A DNA stretch of 64,000 nucleotides from M3007 sp964484205 (GTDB lineage: Bacteria > Bacteroidota > Bacteroidia > Chitinophagales > Saprospiraceae), in assembly GCA_964484205.1 (NCBI GenBank), contig CAZAEZ010000007.1, forward strand, positions 1 through 64,000. Direction: 5' to 3'. Below are positions 17,101 to 25,651 of this stretch, piece by piece. Position numbers and translations under genes: made by a program. How positions within the stretch are numbered: the stretch's first letter is position 1; each line of letters opens with the position of its first letter. A model generated the notes under the pieces. That model did not search any database, had not been told where the DNA came from, and saw only the letters and a list, made by a program, of their open reading frames with translations.

Positions 17101-19688
17101 AGGATACGGTGGATATTGCCCCCGGACTTTGTGGAAAATACAGCTATACCATTGCCCGTACGCGGACTGCCGTAGACGATTGCGGCAATGTTGAAACGCA
17201 CACCAACAATATTACCGTAGTGGACGATGAGGGCCCCCAATTTCCGGGCCTGCCGGATACGCTCACGGTATTGTCGGCCAGTTTCCCGGCGAATAACAAC
17301 TGCCTCGTGCCTGTTTCACTGAATGTGGCGCAATACATTGTGGATTGTGCGCCGGTCGATGAACTGGTGGTGCTCAACGATGCGCCACACGGCAACGACT
17401 CGCTGGATGCCAGTGGAAATTACGAAGTCGGTTCCTACATGATCCGCTTCACCGCTACCGACCCCTGCGGCAACATGGGTATGGATTCGGTGCTGGTGAT
17501 CGTAGTCGACAACAGCAAACCAACGGCAATTTGTAACAATAATGTGGTGATCTCACTCGGAACAGATGGTACCGCTACCATCCAGGCCGACGACATTGAC
17601 CTGGGAAGTACGGATAACTGCGGTGTGGATACCATGTTTTTGGATGTTGCCACCTTTGATTGCGCCGATTTGGGTGTGCAGCCGGTGATGCTCACCGTTG
17701 TTGACCCGTACGGAAACTCGAACACCTGTACGGTCAACGTGGAAGTGACGCTGGGCAATGGCGCAGGTTTCAACCTGACGGCTTCGGGTACGGCTGAAAG
17801 TTATTTCGGTGCCGACGACGGCTCGGTAACGGCAGTTGCCACCGGCGGCTCGGGTATGTTTTTGTTTGAATGGAACAACGGCGCAGATACGTCATTTGTG
17901 GATGGCCTGAGTGCCGGAACGTACATCGTAACGGTAACGGACAACGGTACCGGGTGTGTGCAAACGGATACTGCCGTTGTTGCGCCGGGTGTTAAACTGA
18001 CCATTACTGCCGGTAATGTTTCCGGCGCACAAGGTCAAATTGTGCAGGTGCCGGTAACCGTGGATAATTTCAATAACATGCTGGGCTTTTCTTTCAGCAT
18101 GCATGTGACGAATAATGTGGTAGGAACCATCCTGGGCGGTACGGATGCCGGCGTGTTGCCGGTTCCGCCAACGCTGAATATGGTAGGCAACAACCTGACT
18201 GTTTTCTGGGTCGGCACCGGTACGCCGCTCACGTTGCCGAACGGCTCAGTGATTTTCTACCTGGATGTTCAACTGACCAGTGCACCGGTGGGCTCCACCA
18301 GTCCGGTTACGATGGACGGCACCCCGGCGGTGTTGAGTTTCCAACAGGATTCTTCCGGTATTCCGGTGGCAACCATGGCCACGCTGGTGAATGGGACGGT
18401 GACTATCGACACGGTGGCGGTGGATGACATCGAACTTTCCGGGTTGATCAAGACCTGGGCAGGCGCCGGTACGCCGGTTCCCGGAGTTACCGTGACCTTG
18501 GGCGGCGGCGCCTCGGGTTCTGTGGTGACCGATGTGCCGGGCACCTATGCGTTCTCCCTGCCGTTTAACACTACCGGTACGATCACACCGTCGAAAACGG
18601 TAACGTCCAACTTTAGCCAGGGCATTAACGTAGGCGACTTGCTGGCAATCCAGAATCACGCTGCTTCCGTAATCATGTTGCAAAACCCGTATCAATATGT
18701 GGCCGGCGACGTGAACGGAAACAACAAAGTGGACCTTCCGGATTACCTGCTGGTGCAGCAACTCATCCTGGGTACGGTTCAGCACTATTCCAATGGCGCG
18801 CCGGACTGGAAGTTCATTCCGGTACCCTACCAATTCCCGACACCGGATCCGCTGAGTGCGCCTTACCCGCTGTCGTCCAGTTTTGATTGCTGCCAGGATT
18901 CGATCCTGGACTGGTACGCCGTGCGGATTGGCGATGTGACGGGCAATGCTCCGGTAAACAATATCATCAGCGATATTCAGGATCGCGGTGGCGATGTTTT
19001 CCGCTTCCACATCGACGAGCAGGTGGTAAAAGCCGGCTCGCTGGTAACGATTCCGTTTAAAGCCAGCGGCTTTACCCAACGGCAGGCTTACCAGATGACG
19101 ATTGAGTTTGATCCGAACCTGTTTGAACTGGAGGATATTCTGCCGGGCGTATTGCCAAACCTGGGACTGAACAACTTCGGAACCGCGCATTTGGACAATG
19201 GCCAACTGACCACGTTGTGGGTGAACAGTGAGGCGCTTACACTGGCAGAAGGCGAGGTGTTGTTTACGCTGACCTTCCGCGCCTTGGGCAGCAGCCCGGC
19301 GCTGGCACAGGTACTGTATCCGAGTTCGGCCGTTACCAGTGCAGCGGCATTGGATGCCGACGGAAATTTCATGAATGTGGAATTTGTTTTTGGGCAATCG
19401 ACCAGCAATCCGACCCTGGGTCAGAGCAGTTTTGAACTCTATCAAAACCGTCCGAACCCGTTCCGCGAGCAGACGACGATAAGTTTCCGCCTGCCCCAAC
19501 CGGGTCGCGCCGTGTTGCGTGTATTTAGCATGGACGGCCGTTTGGCCAAAACAGTAATAGGAAACTTTGCGCAGGGTTTCAATGCAATTGAACTCCGCAA
19601 GGATGAATTGGGTGGCCCGGGCGTCTTTTGGTACGAACTGGAAACCGCCACAAACAGCGACCGGAAGAAGATGATTTTGATTGATTAG
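11142..19688 (+). CDS. giant T9SS-secreted HYR-repeat surface protein with SprB, dockerin-like and cohesin domains
   Basis: A 2848-residue exported protein. The signal peptide ends at AQSARA before QCED. Most of the chain (to about 2200) is some 20 HYR-type immunoglobulin-like repeats, visible as recurring V-x-D-x-x-x-P-P boundaries and the motif FTVTVTDNEPPVITCP; repeats often contain the D-N-C pair. Then come one SprB-type repeat (GGSGMFLFEWNNG, near 17860), a cohesin-like domain (about 18000-18400), a carboxypeptidase-regulatory-like domain, a dockerin-like calcium loop (DVNGNNKVDLPDYL, 18710), a second cohesin-like domain and a T9SS type A sorting domain (YQNRPNPFREQTTISF) at the end. Such proteins are cell-surface adhesins. 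An upstream Met at 11070 would give a longer leader with two hydrophobic segments; the 11142 start gives a standard signal peptide. Confidence 0.92.
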   Translation: MNSSTTPRRLALAMATLMCLFAAQSARAQCEDFVSAPTGPVTINLFLDDGGSVDLTTAVLNANSFVKDGACDYWLSQTPGVLASYVNTPITFDCSDAGSQQTWFVRVGGVPLIGDDNGPGATIVELKINVIDNILPLAGAADLGVVTVNTSWGAIPPCNILPPAPPCAASNVYFAQVCGGVISPVQIAIFGSNAPPSIPNDFQDNCLDSLTITWQLSGATTRAETNARGSFITIPPFDASSNFFDASQDTFNVGTTLVTYRIYDDLADPNHLMPVIVTATVTVVDDEVPVINCPVDQNVNNDPGVCNAVVNYPAATATDNCPGVTVGYSQNAGTAFPVGMTVVTATATDASANTATCTFTVTVTDNEPPVITCPADFSVAADPVSCEYVATGTELDIATLSDNCAIAMVTNNQPGVGGATLMGTAFAIGMHTIEWEAEDVHGNTATCFFQLDVKDITPPTGPDSGQVIMVNVTPGDCSATVTYEYPGLNIYPPFDCNPVTLTEGPAIVNGDTVPTFLDGLLPFDQDKGRMILSGGLPATLTFPVGETKIPYTWSDDMGNDSTEYIIVIVIENVAPTAKCLPGVITLPVNAMGQATLTTAMVDDGSFDNCVLDTLYLNQSMFTCDDLSVLVGNSTVTLTAEDANSNSATCTATIAVVDNIAPQILCPGNKTVTTNNGCTADNIANTGLSQALMTPLMAGQYIDNCGVTMVNWQLSGVTTGSGSGSVPPATAFNKGVTTVTYTVKDASGNNAVCNFSINVTDNTPPVWTGTGQAPNSTITTNANIGGCQAQVNWVIPTFTDACTNPVTVSATHTPGSFFNFGTTTVTYTALDGVGNATTHTFNVVVVDTQAPVANCKDITVSLNASGVVTVNAPQVNNLSTDNCFFTFTSPSVTYDCDNLGNNNYTLQITDGSGNTATCVATITVQDLIPPVALCTSVSPINLDNTGNFTLDATTVDNNSTDNTYPLCPLDYDISVDGSAFGPTFNFDCSLLGNRVLTLQVTDAAGNTATCTQIVLVKDITPPSITPPANITINCDESTAPANTGTFSGVSDNCDSDPDVIQLADGFINGSCPHEFTIIRSWQATDASGNSVVVTHSIFVEDVESPSFAIQNAIVINTDSPVDCDSPLDLKLTQDSISDNCTTVFGQFDIFYTVDYPTPSYGYVDVTIPTPGSSIPFGAFPIGTTVVNWTVYDACGNSASQSVAVTVLDAHAPQFSPGYSSNCGKMVVLPNTTGTCSNLYSWARPNFGFMDITDCQNFTVVESIDNPTVSASLNLSNPFNYNAVASFQVFPTAQFPVGITTVSYIATDASGNTSTCSFTVEVEDTQAPALTCPPDQILAATCPTAQVPDYTNLVQVSDNCPSNVLLTQSIPAGTTLGSIFAPNPPASGNTFMVTITGDEGYNSSTCTFTVTLEDGDAPIPTVANLPALIDSCGTLIVFAPTALDPCNPDADTIFATPSTPVGTFLNTNPPAYQLNPGNYVITWVYNDGNGNISTQPQNITVLVDIFPPVAICVPNLTVNLDPVTGKVGIAPGQINNGSFDPNDCGPLTFSVSPDTLSCANAGPSPTTVTLTVRDPKNNPATCTTSVTVKDVTPPVLSAPPANVTVQACDPIPAAVQLTSTDACAGTAMISSTEVSTQDTSGGIAKYNYMITRTWSVTDPSGNMTTATQKITVVDTQKPVFSGAPTMVMVTTDPDRETCDDTVNINILPFVLDCATGPDLSVTNSKEPTDGGNLSAIFAVGTHTVVFTATDISGNSSTFVVTVVVKDGTPPTAVCINGVSAALQPSGTVMVNVAQFNNNSYDNCPGTLDLKIQRLDKNPLNPPSNTLTYDCNDADGVTQHPVKLFVRDIAGNMSMCETFIVIQDNVDPTITLCPSDQTVVCSDTLSTQTYGVALADDNCPDNITISYADTLVGDTSNQYCYRVERTWTAVDLAGNTAVCVQTFNVIDTVAPALSQYPVDITISCSENLSAPSMITASDNCTDSVGVTLVQDTVDIAPGLCGKYSYTIARTRTAVDDCGNVETHTNNITVVDDEGPQFPGLPDTLTVLSASFPANNNCLVPVSLNVAQYIVDCAPVDELVVLNDAPHGNDSLDASGNYEVGSYMIRFTATDPCGNMGMDSVLVIVVDNSKPTAICNNNVVISLGTDGTATIQADDIDLGSTDNCGVDTMFLDVATFDCADLGVQPVMLTVVDPYGNSNTCTVNVEVTLGNGAGFNLTASGTAESYFGADDGSVTAVATGGSGMFLFEWNNGADTSFVDGLSAGTYIVTVTDNGTGCVQTDTAVVAPGVKLTITAGNVSGAQGQIVQVPVTVDNFNNMLGFSFSMHVTNNVVGTILGGTDAGVLPVPPTLNMVGNNLTVFWVGTGTPLTLPNGSVIFYLDVQLTSAPVGSTSPVTMDGTPAVLSFQQDSSGIPVATMATLVNGTVTIDTVAVDDIELSGLIKTWAGAGTPVPGVTVTLGGGASGSVVTDVPGTYAFSLPFNTTGTITPSKTVTSNFSQGINVGDLLAIQNHAASVIMLQNPYQYVAGDVNGNNKVDLPDYLLVQQLILGTVQHYSNGAPDWKFIPVPYQFPTPDPLSAPYPLSSSFDCCQDSILDWYAVRIGDVTGNAPVNNIISDIQDRGGDVFRFHIDEQVVKAGSLVTIPFKASGFTQRQAYQMTIEFDPNLFELEDILPGVLPNLGLNNFGTAHLDNGQLTTLWVNSEALTLAEGEVLFTLTFRALGSSPALAQVLYPSSAVTSAAALDADGNFMNVEFVFGQSTSNPTLGQSSFELYQNRPNPFREQTTISFRLPQPGRAVLRVFSMDGRLAKTVIGNFAQGFNAIELRKDELGGPGVFWYELETATNSDRKKMILID

Positions 19689-19694
19689 GATAAA

Positions 19695-19830
19695 AGGTTA
19701 GAGGGTTAGAAGGTTTGGGGTTTGAAGGTTTTCGGTTCAAAGGTTACTGGTCAACAGGTACCTTTGTCCGGAAACCTTCCAACCAGGAACCCTCCAACCA
19801 GAAACCTTCTAACCATAACCTTTTAACCAT
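19695..19830. repeat. imperfect inverted repeat of AGAAGGTTT/AAACCTTCT words
   Basis: The left side (19695-19730) is built of AAAAGGTTAGAGGGTTAGAAGGTTTG-like words, and the right side (19771-19830) of the complementary AAACCTTCCAACC and CCTTCTAACC words. The two sides can pair imperfectly over roughly 30 bp. It lies directly after the stop of the giant surface protein and may be its transcript end structure. Confidence 0.75.
19759..19766 (+). promoter_or_regulatory. possible -7 promoter element, TACCTTTG
   Basis: A perfect TAnnTTTG match about 107 bp ahead of the type B surface protein, inside the loop of the inverted repeat. No clear -33 element. It could let the cohesin/HYR-porP-OmpA genes be transcribed separately from the giant gene. 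Confidence 0.3.
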
Positions 19831-19872
19831 AAACGCTCAAATTAAGCATTCCACCGCATGACTTTTTCAACC

Positions 19873-22800
19873 ATGAGAAATAAACTACTAATCCTATTCT
19901 TTTTAACCGCACTGTTCGCACCTGCAGCTTTGCTGCGCGGCCAGGCTGTGCTCCTGAAAGCCGATTCATTAACCGTTCCTTGCCACGATGTGGACACGTT
20001 TCTGATTCCGGTACGGGTGTTCAACTTTAACGATGTAGCCGGGTTGCAGTTTACCTTTTCCTGGAATGCTGCCCACCTCGACTATGCCTACATCACCGAT
20101 ATCAACCCGGCTTTCAGCGGGATTGGTTTTGACACCACCTCGTTTATCAACCAGGGCGATTTTACGTTTTCCTGGACGACAATCGGCGGGCTTTCCCTGC
20201 CCGATACCACTATTTTGTTCAACGTTGCTTTTGCACGGATAGGCGGGCCGGCAACCTTGGTGGAATTCACGGACAATCCGACGGCAATTGCCGCGATTGA
20301 TCCCATGGGGAACGACCTCCTGGTTGAGACGACGCCGGGCCAGATCACGCCGGTTGACCCCGAGCCGCCAACGATCAGCTGCCCTGCCGATGTATCGATG
20401 GGGGTATTCGGGCCTACACCGGTGAATAATATCGCGCCGGCCTCCGTACTCGATAATTGCTCCATTGAATCGATCGGCTGGAGTTCAACCGGCGCCACCG
20501 TTGCTAATTTTCCCAACGATCCGGATGCCAGCGGCGCCGTGTTCAATATTGGCCAGTCGACCGTCACCTACCTGGTGACCGATATTGGCGGGAATACCGC
20601 GTCGTGTACGTTTTTGATTGACCTGGAACTGATGCCGGGTGACTCGCTCACGATCATCGCATCGGATGAAACGGCCGGTTGTGGTCAAACCGTTACGCTC
20701 GACATTACAGCCCTGAACTTTGATTCCATTGCCGGCCTTCAATTTTCCATCGGCTGGGATCCTGCCGTCATCACGTTTGCTTCGGTCGGGAATTTTAACC
20801 CTTCCCTCGTGCTCAACAACGGCAACTTCGGCGTCACCCAAACCGGCGCAGGTTTCCTGGGGTTTGCCTGGACGAGCGCACTGCCCAACGGCACCACACT
20901 GTCTGACGGTTCTGTGCTGTTTTCTGTGACCTTCAACGTGGCGGCTACCGGAAATGCAAGTACCGGTATCGTTTTCGGCGCCTTTCCAACCGATTTGGTC
21001 GCTTTCACCGGAACAACTACACCGCCCGTAGAAATCGGATTTCTGACGATCAACGGCAGTGTGACCATCAATGACAATCAACCACCCGTGATCGAGTGTC
21101 CGGCCAATGTGTCGGTAATGGCGCCCACGGGCAGTACCAGTGCTGTGGTCAATGGTTTGGAGCCGCTGTCCTTAAGCGATAACTGCGGCGGCAGTGTTAT
21201 GCAGACTTACGTGCAGACAGGTTCCACGAATGGCTCAGGCTCCGGTCCGGCCAACGGCACCTACAATGCCGGAAGTACTACGGTGGTTTATACCGCCGAA
21301 GATGCCGCCGGCAACACGGCAAGTTGTTCGTTTACAGTGATTGTGGACGCCGGCACACCGCTAACGCTCATGCTGGATACGGTGGGCAATGACTGCCAAA
21401 GCGCAAACTCACAAGTTGCCGTGAATTTATCGGTATTGGATTTTGTAAACATTATTGGCCTGCAGTTCAATATTGTTTGGGATACGTCGATTTTAAAATT
21501 TGATTCTATTGGAAATCAATATCCGGGCTTGAATTTGTCGCCCACGATGTTTTTCAATTTCACCACTACGCCAGGCGGCACCCTCCAGTTTTTTGGCGGC
21601 AACGCCGGTGGCTGGCCGGCAATTCCGGACAATGATGTGTTTTTTACCATCTACTTTACCGCCGTAAGTGCGAATAAGAGCAATATTGACTTTTCCGGCA
21701 CCATAGACGCGGTGAACTCCAGTTTCAACTCGGTTCCGGTTGTTACGATCAATGGTTGTTACCAAAGCATTGATCTGACGCCGCCGGATGTTATTTGTCC
21801 GATGGATACGGTGGTTACTGTGGTAGGCAATGAATGCAATGCCAACGTGACCATCGACACCGCCCAGGCCACCGATGCCTGTAGCGGGATCATGAGTATT
21901 GAACCCGATAAAACAGATGATATTTACCCGGCGGGCACAACTGTTGTGACCTTCACGGCAACAGATTTGGCCGGCAATTCGGCTACCTGCTCCATGTCGG
22001 TTACCGTGCAGGATAACCTGCCGCCGCAGTTGTTCAACTGCCCGTCCGACATAACCGTCGACCTTGGTTCGGCAGGCTGCGAAGTACCGGTGACCTGGTC
22101 GCCGCCGGATGCGTTTGATCAGTGTACCGGTATTACACCAAATTTGATTGTTTCGGATACTTCGGGGTCGGTATTCCCAATTGGCGATACGCTGGTGGTG
22201 TACACGGCGATCGATATTTTTGATGATTCCACGTCCTGCTCCTTTACGGTTACCGTGCGCGATACGGCGAGCCCGACCTTGATTTGCCTGGACGACTTTC
22301 AGGTTGTTGCCGTGGATTCCTGTTCGGCGGTAGTGGATTTTTCAGCGCCGATTGTCTCTGATAACTGCGACCAAAATGTCGTACTTGTCGGCAATCCGGC
22401 TTCAGGCTCTACCTTTCCACCCGGTGCAACCGCCGTGGTGTTTACGGCAACGGATGCTTCCGGAAATGTGACCACTTGTTCCTTTACCATAACCGTCGCC
22501 GATCTGAATCCGCCGGTGCTGGACACCTGCCCGGTTGATCTGACGGTGAACGCTGCGATCGATTCCTGCGGTGCAACAGCTACCTGGATGCCGCCCGGCG
22601 CCACCGACGATTGCACGGCGGATGTCAGCATTACCCAAAATCATAACCCCGGCGCCTTTTTCCCGGTTGGGAGCACCATGGTGGTGTACGAGGCCCAGGA
22701 TGCCGGCGGGAACACGACCACGTGTTCCTTTACTGTGACTGTGGTAGAAAATGTACCGCCGGTGATCAATAACTGTCCGCCTGGATTTGTCTTTGAAATG

Positions 22801-24588
22801 CCGTCGGATAAATGCGACACCCTGGTAACCTGGACGCCGCCGACGTCTTCGGACAACTGCGTATTGGACACGCTGATTGCCTCGCACACCCCGGGAACGG
22901 TGTTTCCCACGGGAGTTCATACTGTAACCTACACGGCGGTTGATGCTTCGGGCAACACTGCGGAATGTGCGTTTATTGTCGCTGTGAATGACAACCAACC
23001 ACCGGTATTTACCAGCTGTCCGGATGACATTACGGTGGTTAATGCCAGCCCTTGCGGCGAAGTGGTAGACTGGGTCTATCCTACGGCTGTTGACAACTGT
23101 TTGCTGGACACAATTACGTCGACAAAACAACCCGGCGATATTATTTTTGACAATGTGACCAATGTGTTGATACTTGCCATAGACGCCAGCGGCAACCGCG
23201 ATACGTGCGCGTTTTCCATAACGCTGGATGTTATCGTGATTCCGCCTTCCTTTGACAATTTCCCGCCGGACATAACATTGAACGGTTGTCCGCAGGAAGT
23301 CAACTGGACAGTGCCGGTGGCCGGCGCCGGTTTTTGCGAGCCGCCAATCATTACGGCAATTCCGGATACGATTAACCCCGGGGATACTTTCCCGGTTGGT
23401 GTTACGCAAATTATTTACCTGGCACTGGACTCCTCCGGAATTGAGCGCCTGCGCGATACATTTACCGTGACGATCATCGAGGATGTTCCGCCGGTTTTTG
23501 CTTGTCCTGAAAACGTGGCGGTGCATGTTGGCGGTGTGGTATTGTTGGACCGGGATACGTTTATTCTCGATCTCGTTTCGCAAGATGACTGCGATGCTGT
23601 ACAAGTGTTTTTTGATATTCCGTCGGCTATGGATAATTGTGGCGACCCGGTCGTTGAACAGACGATGGGCTTGAATACGGGCTTTTTGTTCCAGGCCGAT
23701 TCGGTGCATACGCTTGTCTTCCAGGCGACAGATGCCGTTGGAAACACCTCGGAATGTGTGGTTCAGGTGGGTGTGTTGGGCTTGCAGCCGCTGAATCCAA
23801 TGGTGGACCCACCCGTAGCTTGCCCGGATGATCAGGTGATTGTGATGGTTGACTCGTTTCCGGGGGCGACGTACACCTGGACCGGTCCGGACCAGTCGTA
23901 TCCCAACAGCAGCCAGATCATTGTGATCGCCAGTTCGGCGAATGCCGGTTTGTATACGGTATTTGCCGATATAAACGGCTGTATCACGCCGGTAGATTCC
24001 GCTTTTGTTTTGCTGGCTTCCATGCCGGTTGCTGATGAAGATTTCGTGTCGGTGGACCCCTTGGTGTCGGTCGACAGTATCAATGTGTTGGCAAACGATA
24101 TTTACTCGCCGCCGTCTGATTATTCGGTTTCGTTTGACAGCTTGCCTCCCGGGGTTACCTATTTGGGGAACGGGATATTCTCGTTCGCTGGTTCGGAACA
24201 GCCCGGGCGGATAACGTTCTTCTACAATTTATGCTCGAACTCCTGCCCGGAGTTTTGCGACATGGCCGTGGTGACCATTGAGGTGCGCAATGCCGATTGT
24301 TCTGTGATCCCGAACATCATAACGCCCAATGGCGATGGTGTGAACGACTACTTTACCATTCCTTGCCTGGATACCGATTTTTTCAACAATAATTCTATCG
24401 TTATTTATAACCAGTGGGGCGACAGAGTTTTCGATGCTGCGCCGTACAGTAATGATCCGTTAACTGTTTGGAAGGGTACCTTGAATGGCGAGTCGGGGAA
24501 AGACCTTCCCGATGGCGTATATTTTTACATATTCAAGGCGGGCCCGAATGAGCCTGCGCAAAAAGGTTTTGTAGAAATATTCCGTTAA
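19873..24588 (+). CDS. T9SS type B surface protein with three cohesin-like domains and HYR repeats
   Basis: A 1571-residue exported protein with a signal peptide (LLILFFLTALFAPAALLRGQ). Three cohesin-like domains (about 19960-20340, 20640-21070 and 21350-21770, each with an I/V-x-G-L-Q-F-x-x-x-W pattern) alternate with HYR repeats; about eight more HYR repeats follow to 23800, then two immunoglobulin-like modules. The last 95 residues are the gliding-motility-associated (CHU_C, type B) sorting domain: IPNIITPNGDGVNDYF, then IYNQWGDRVF and LPDGVYFYI. Type B cargo depends on a PorP/SprF-like partner, and exactly such a gene follows 29 bp downstream. The ATG at 19873 places the charged residues just before the hydrophobic core; 19858 is an alternative. 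Confidence 0.92.
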   Translation: MRNKLLILFFLTALFAPAALLRGQAVLLKADSLTVPCHDVDTFLIPVRVFNFNDVAGLQFTFSWNAAHLDYAYITDINPAFSGIGFDTTSFINQGDFTFSWTTIGGLSLPDTTILFNVAFARIGGPATLVEFTDNPTAIAAIDPMGNDLLVETTPGQITPVDPEPPTISCPADVSMGVFGPTPVNNIAPASVLDNCSIESIGWSSTGATVANFPNDPDASGAVFNIGQSTVTYLVTDIGGNTASCTFLIDLELMPGDSLTIIASDETAGCGQTVTLDITALNFDSIAGLQFSIGWDPAVITFASVGNFNPSLVLNNGNFGVTQTGAGFLGFAWTSALPNGTTLSDGSVLFSVTFNVAATGNASTGIVFGAFPTDLVAFTGTTTPPVEIGFLTINGSVTINDNQPPVIECPANVSVMAPTGSTSAVVNGLEPLSLSDNCGGSVMQTYVQTGSTNGSGSGPANGTYNAGSTTVVYTAEDAAGNTASCSFTVIVDAGTPLTLMLDTVGNDCQSANSQVAVNLSVLDFVNIIGLQFNIVWDTSILKFDSIGNQYPGLNLSPTMFFNFTTTPGGTLQFFGGNAGGWPAIPDNDVFFTIYFTAVSANKSNIDFSGTIDAVNSSFNSVPVVTINGCYQSIDLTPPDVICPMDTVVTVVGNECNANVTIDTAQATDACSGIMSIEPDKTDDIYPAGTTVVTFTATDLAGNSATCSMSVTVQDNLPPQLFNCPSDITVDLGSAGCEVPVTWSPPDAFDQCTGITPNLIVSDTSGSVFPIGDTLVVYTAIDIFDDSTSCSFTVTVRDTASPTLICLDDFQVVAVDSCSAVVDFSAPIVSDNCDQNVVLVGNPASGSTFPPGATAVVFTATDASGNVTTCSFTITVADLNPPVLDTCPVDLTVNAAIDSCGATATWMPPGATDDCTADVSITQNHNPGAFFPVGSTMVVYEAQDAGGNTTTCSFTVTVVENVPPVINNCPPGFVFEMPSDKCDTLVTWTPPTSSDNCVLDTLIASHTPGTVFPTGVHTVTYTAVDASGNTAECAFIVAVNDNQPPVFTSCPDDITVVNASPCGEVVDWVYPTAVDNCLLDTITSTKQPGDIIFDNVTNVLILAIDASGNRDTCAFSITLDVIVIPPSFDNFPPDITLNGCPQEVNWTVPVAGAGFCEPPIITAIPDTINPGDTFPVGVTQIIYLALDSSGIERLRDTFTVTIIEDVPPVFACPENVAVHVGGVVLLDRDTFILDLVSQDDCDAVQVFFDIPSAMDNCGDPVVEQTMGLNTGFLFQADSVHTLVFQATDAVGNTSECVVQVGVLGLQPLNPMVDPPVACPDDQVIVMVDSFPGATYTWTGPDQSYPNSSQIIVIASSANAGLYTVFADINGCITPVDSAFVLLASMPVADEDFVSVDPLVSVDSINVLANDIYSPPSDYSVSFDSLPPGVTYLGNGIFSFAGSEQPGRITFFYNLCSNSCPEFCDMAVVTIEVRNADCSVIPNIITPNGDGVNDYFTIPCLDTDFFNNNSIVIYNQWGDRVFDAAPYSNDPLTVWKGTLNGESGKDLPDGVYFYIFKAGPNEPAQKGFVEIFR

Positions 24589-24617
24589 CCAACCTTCATT
24601 ATCAATTGAATCACATC

Positions 24618-25592
24618 ATGAAGCAACGTATTCTTCTTTTCATTATAGCTGCGCTGGCAGTCGTAACAACGGGTCAGGCTCAACAGGAGCATCAGTACAC
24701 GCAGTTTATGTACAACAAACTGCCCATCAACCCGGCTTATGCCGGCGCGCGGGGCGTGCCCTCTATCACGGCATTGTACCGCAACCAATGGATGGGATTT
24801 GACGGTGCCCCCAAATCGGTTTTGGCATCCTTCAATTCGCCTTTTCTCACCGAACGCGTTGGCGTCGGGGTGGTTATTTCGCACCGGCAGATCGGGTTGG
24901 ACAAAGATTTTTCGGGTTCGCTGGCCTACTCCTATGACCTGATCCCGGATGATGAAATTTCGCTTCGGGCGGGTATCATGGGTTCGATTCGGTCGCTCAG
25001 TATAGATTTTTCAAATGCTGTGACCCCCGATCCTTCCGGGCCCGGAGGCGATAACTCGCTCGATCCGGGGAAGGTAAGTTCCATTTTTGCAAACGTTGGC
25101 GCCGGGTTGTATTTCACGTACGACAACCAGTTTTACGCCGGATTTTCGGTGCCCCGCATTTATGCCAACACGATCGGGATAAATGAAAATCCCTTGCCGG
25201 CCGGGTTTCGGTCGGCCAAAGAATCCCCACACTTTTACGGGATGGCCGGGGCTATTATTAAATTGAGCGAGGATATCAACCTGATGCCTGCTTTGCTTAC
25301 GAAGTATGTTAAAAATGCGCCTTTTGATGTGGATGTGAATGTTAACCTGGAAATCAAGGAAAAAGTGACGGCAGGTCTTTCGTACCGCGCAGGCGGTAAT
25401 GGCGCCGGGGATTCTATGGATTTGTTGTTATTTTGGCAAGCCCACCCCCAATTTGGTGTGGGTGTTGCATACGATTTCTCCCTGTCGGATGTCAAGGATT
25501 ACACTGCGGGGTCGATCGAATTACTTTTTCAGGCCGACTTGAAAAAGGTAAGTTCCCGGAATAAAATGTCCAATCCGCGGTTCTTTATGTGA
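24618..25592 (+). CDS. PorP/SprF family type IX secretion membrane protein
   Basis: A 324-residue outer-membrane beta-barrel protein of the PorP/SprF family. The signal peptide ends at TTGQA before QQEHQYTQFMYN, followed by the family hallmark NKLPINPAYAGARG and RNQWMGFDGAPKS. The rest shows alternating barrel strands and ends with SNPRFFM. Family members work with T9SS to attach or export the type B protein encoded next to them (SprF for SprB in Flavobacterium). The gene lies between its likely cargo and the OmpA-type partner. The Met at 24618 begins the signal peptide; an upstream Met at 24606 is less likely. Confidence 0.93.
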   Translation: MKQRILLFIIAALAVVTTGQAQQEHQYTQFMYNKLPINPAYAGARGVPSITALYRNQWMGFDGAPKSVLASFNSPFLTERVGVGVVISHRQIGLDKDFSGSLAYSYDLIPDDEISLRAGIMGSIRSLSIDFSNAVTPDPSGPGGDNSLDPGKVSSIFANVGAGLYFTYDNQFYAGFSVPRIYANTIGINENPLPAGFRSAKESPHFYGMAGAIIKLSEDINLMPALLTKYVKNAPFDVDVNVNLEIKEKVTAGLSYRAGGNGAGDSMDLLLFWQAHPQFGVGVAYDFSLSDVKDYTAGSIELLFQADLKKVSSRNKMSNPRFFM

Positions 25593-25651
25593 CACAGCGT
25601 ACTTAACGACGTTTAAAATATTAATCTGTTTACCTTTCCAAACACGGAAAT

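Noticed and set aside
11142..24588. Cellulosome components, from the cohesin and dockerin domains
   Set aside because: No glycoside hydrolase or carbohydrate-binding module is present in the block; the T9SS sorting domains and HYR repeats fit adhesins better.
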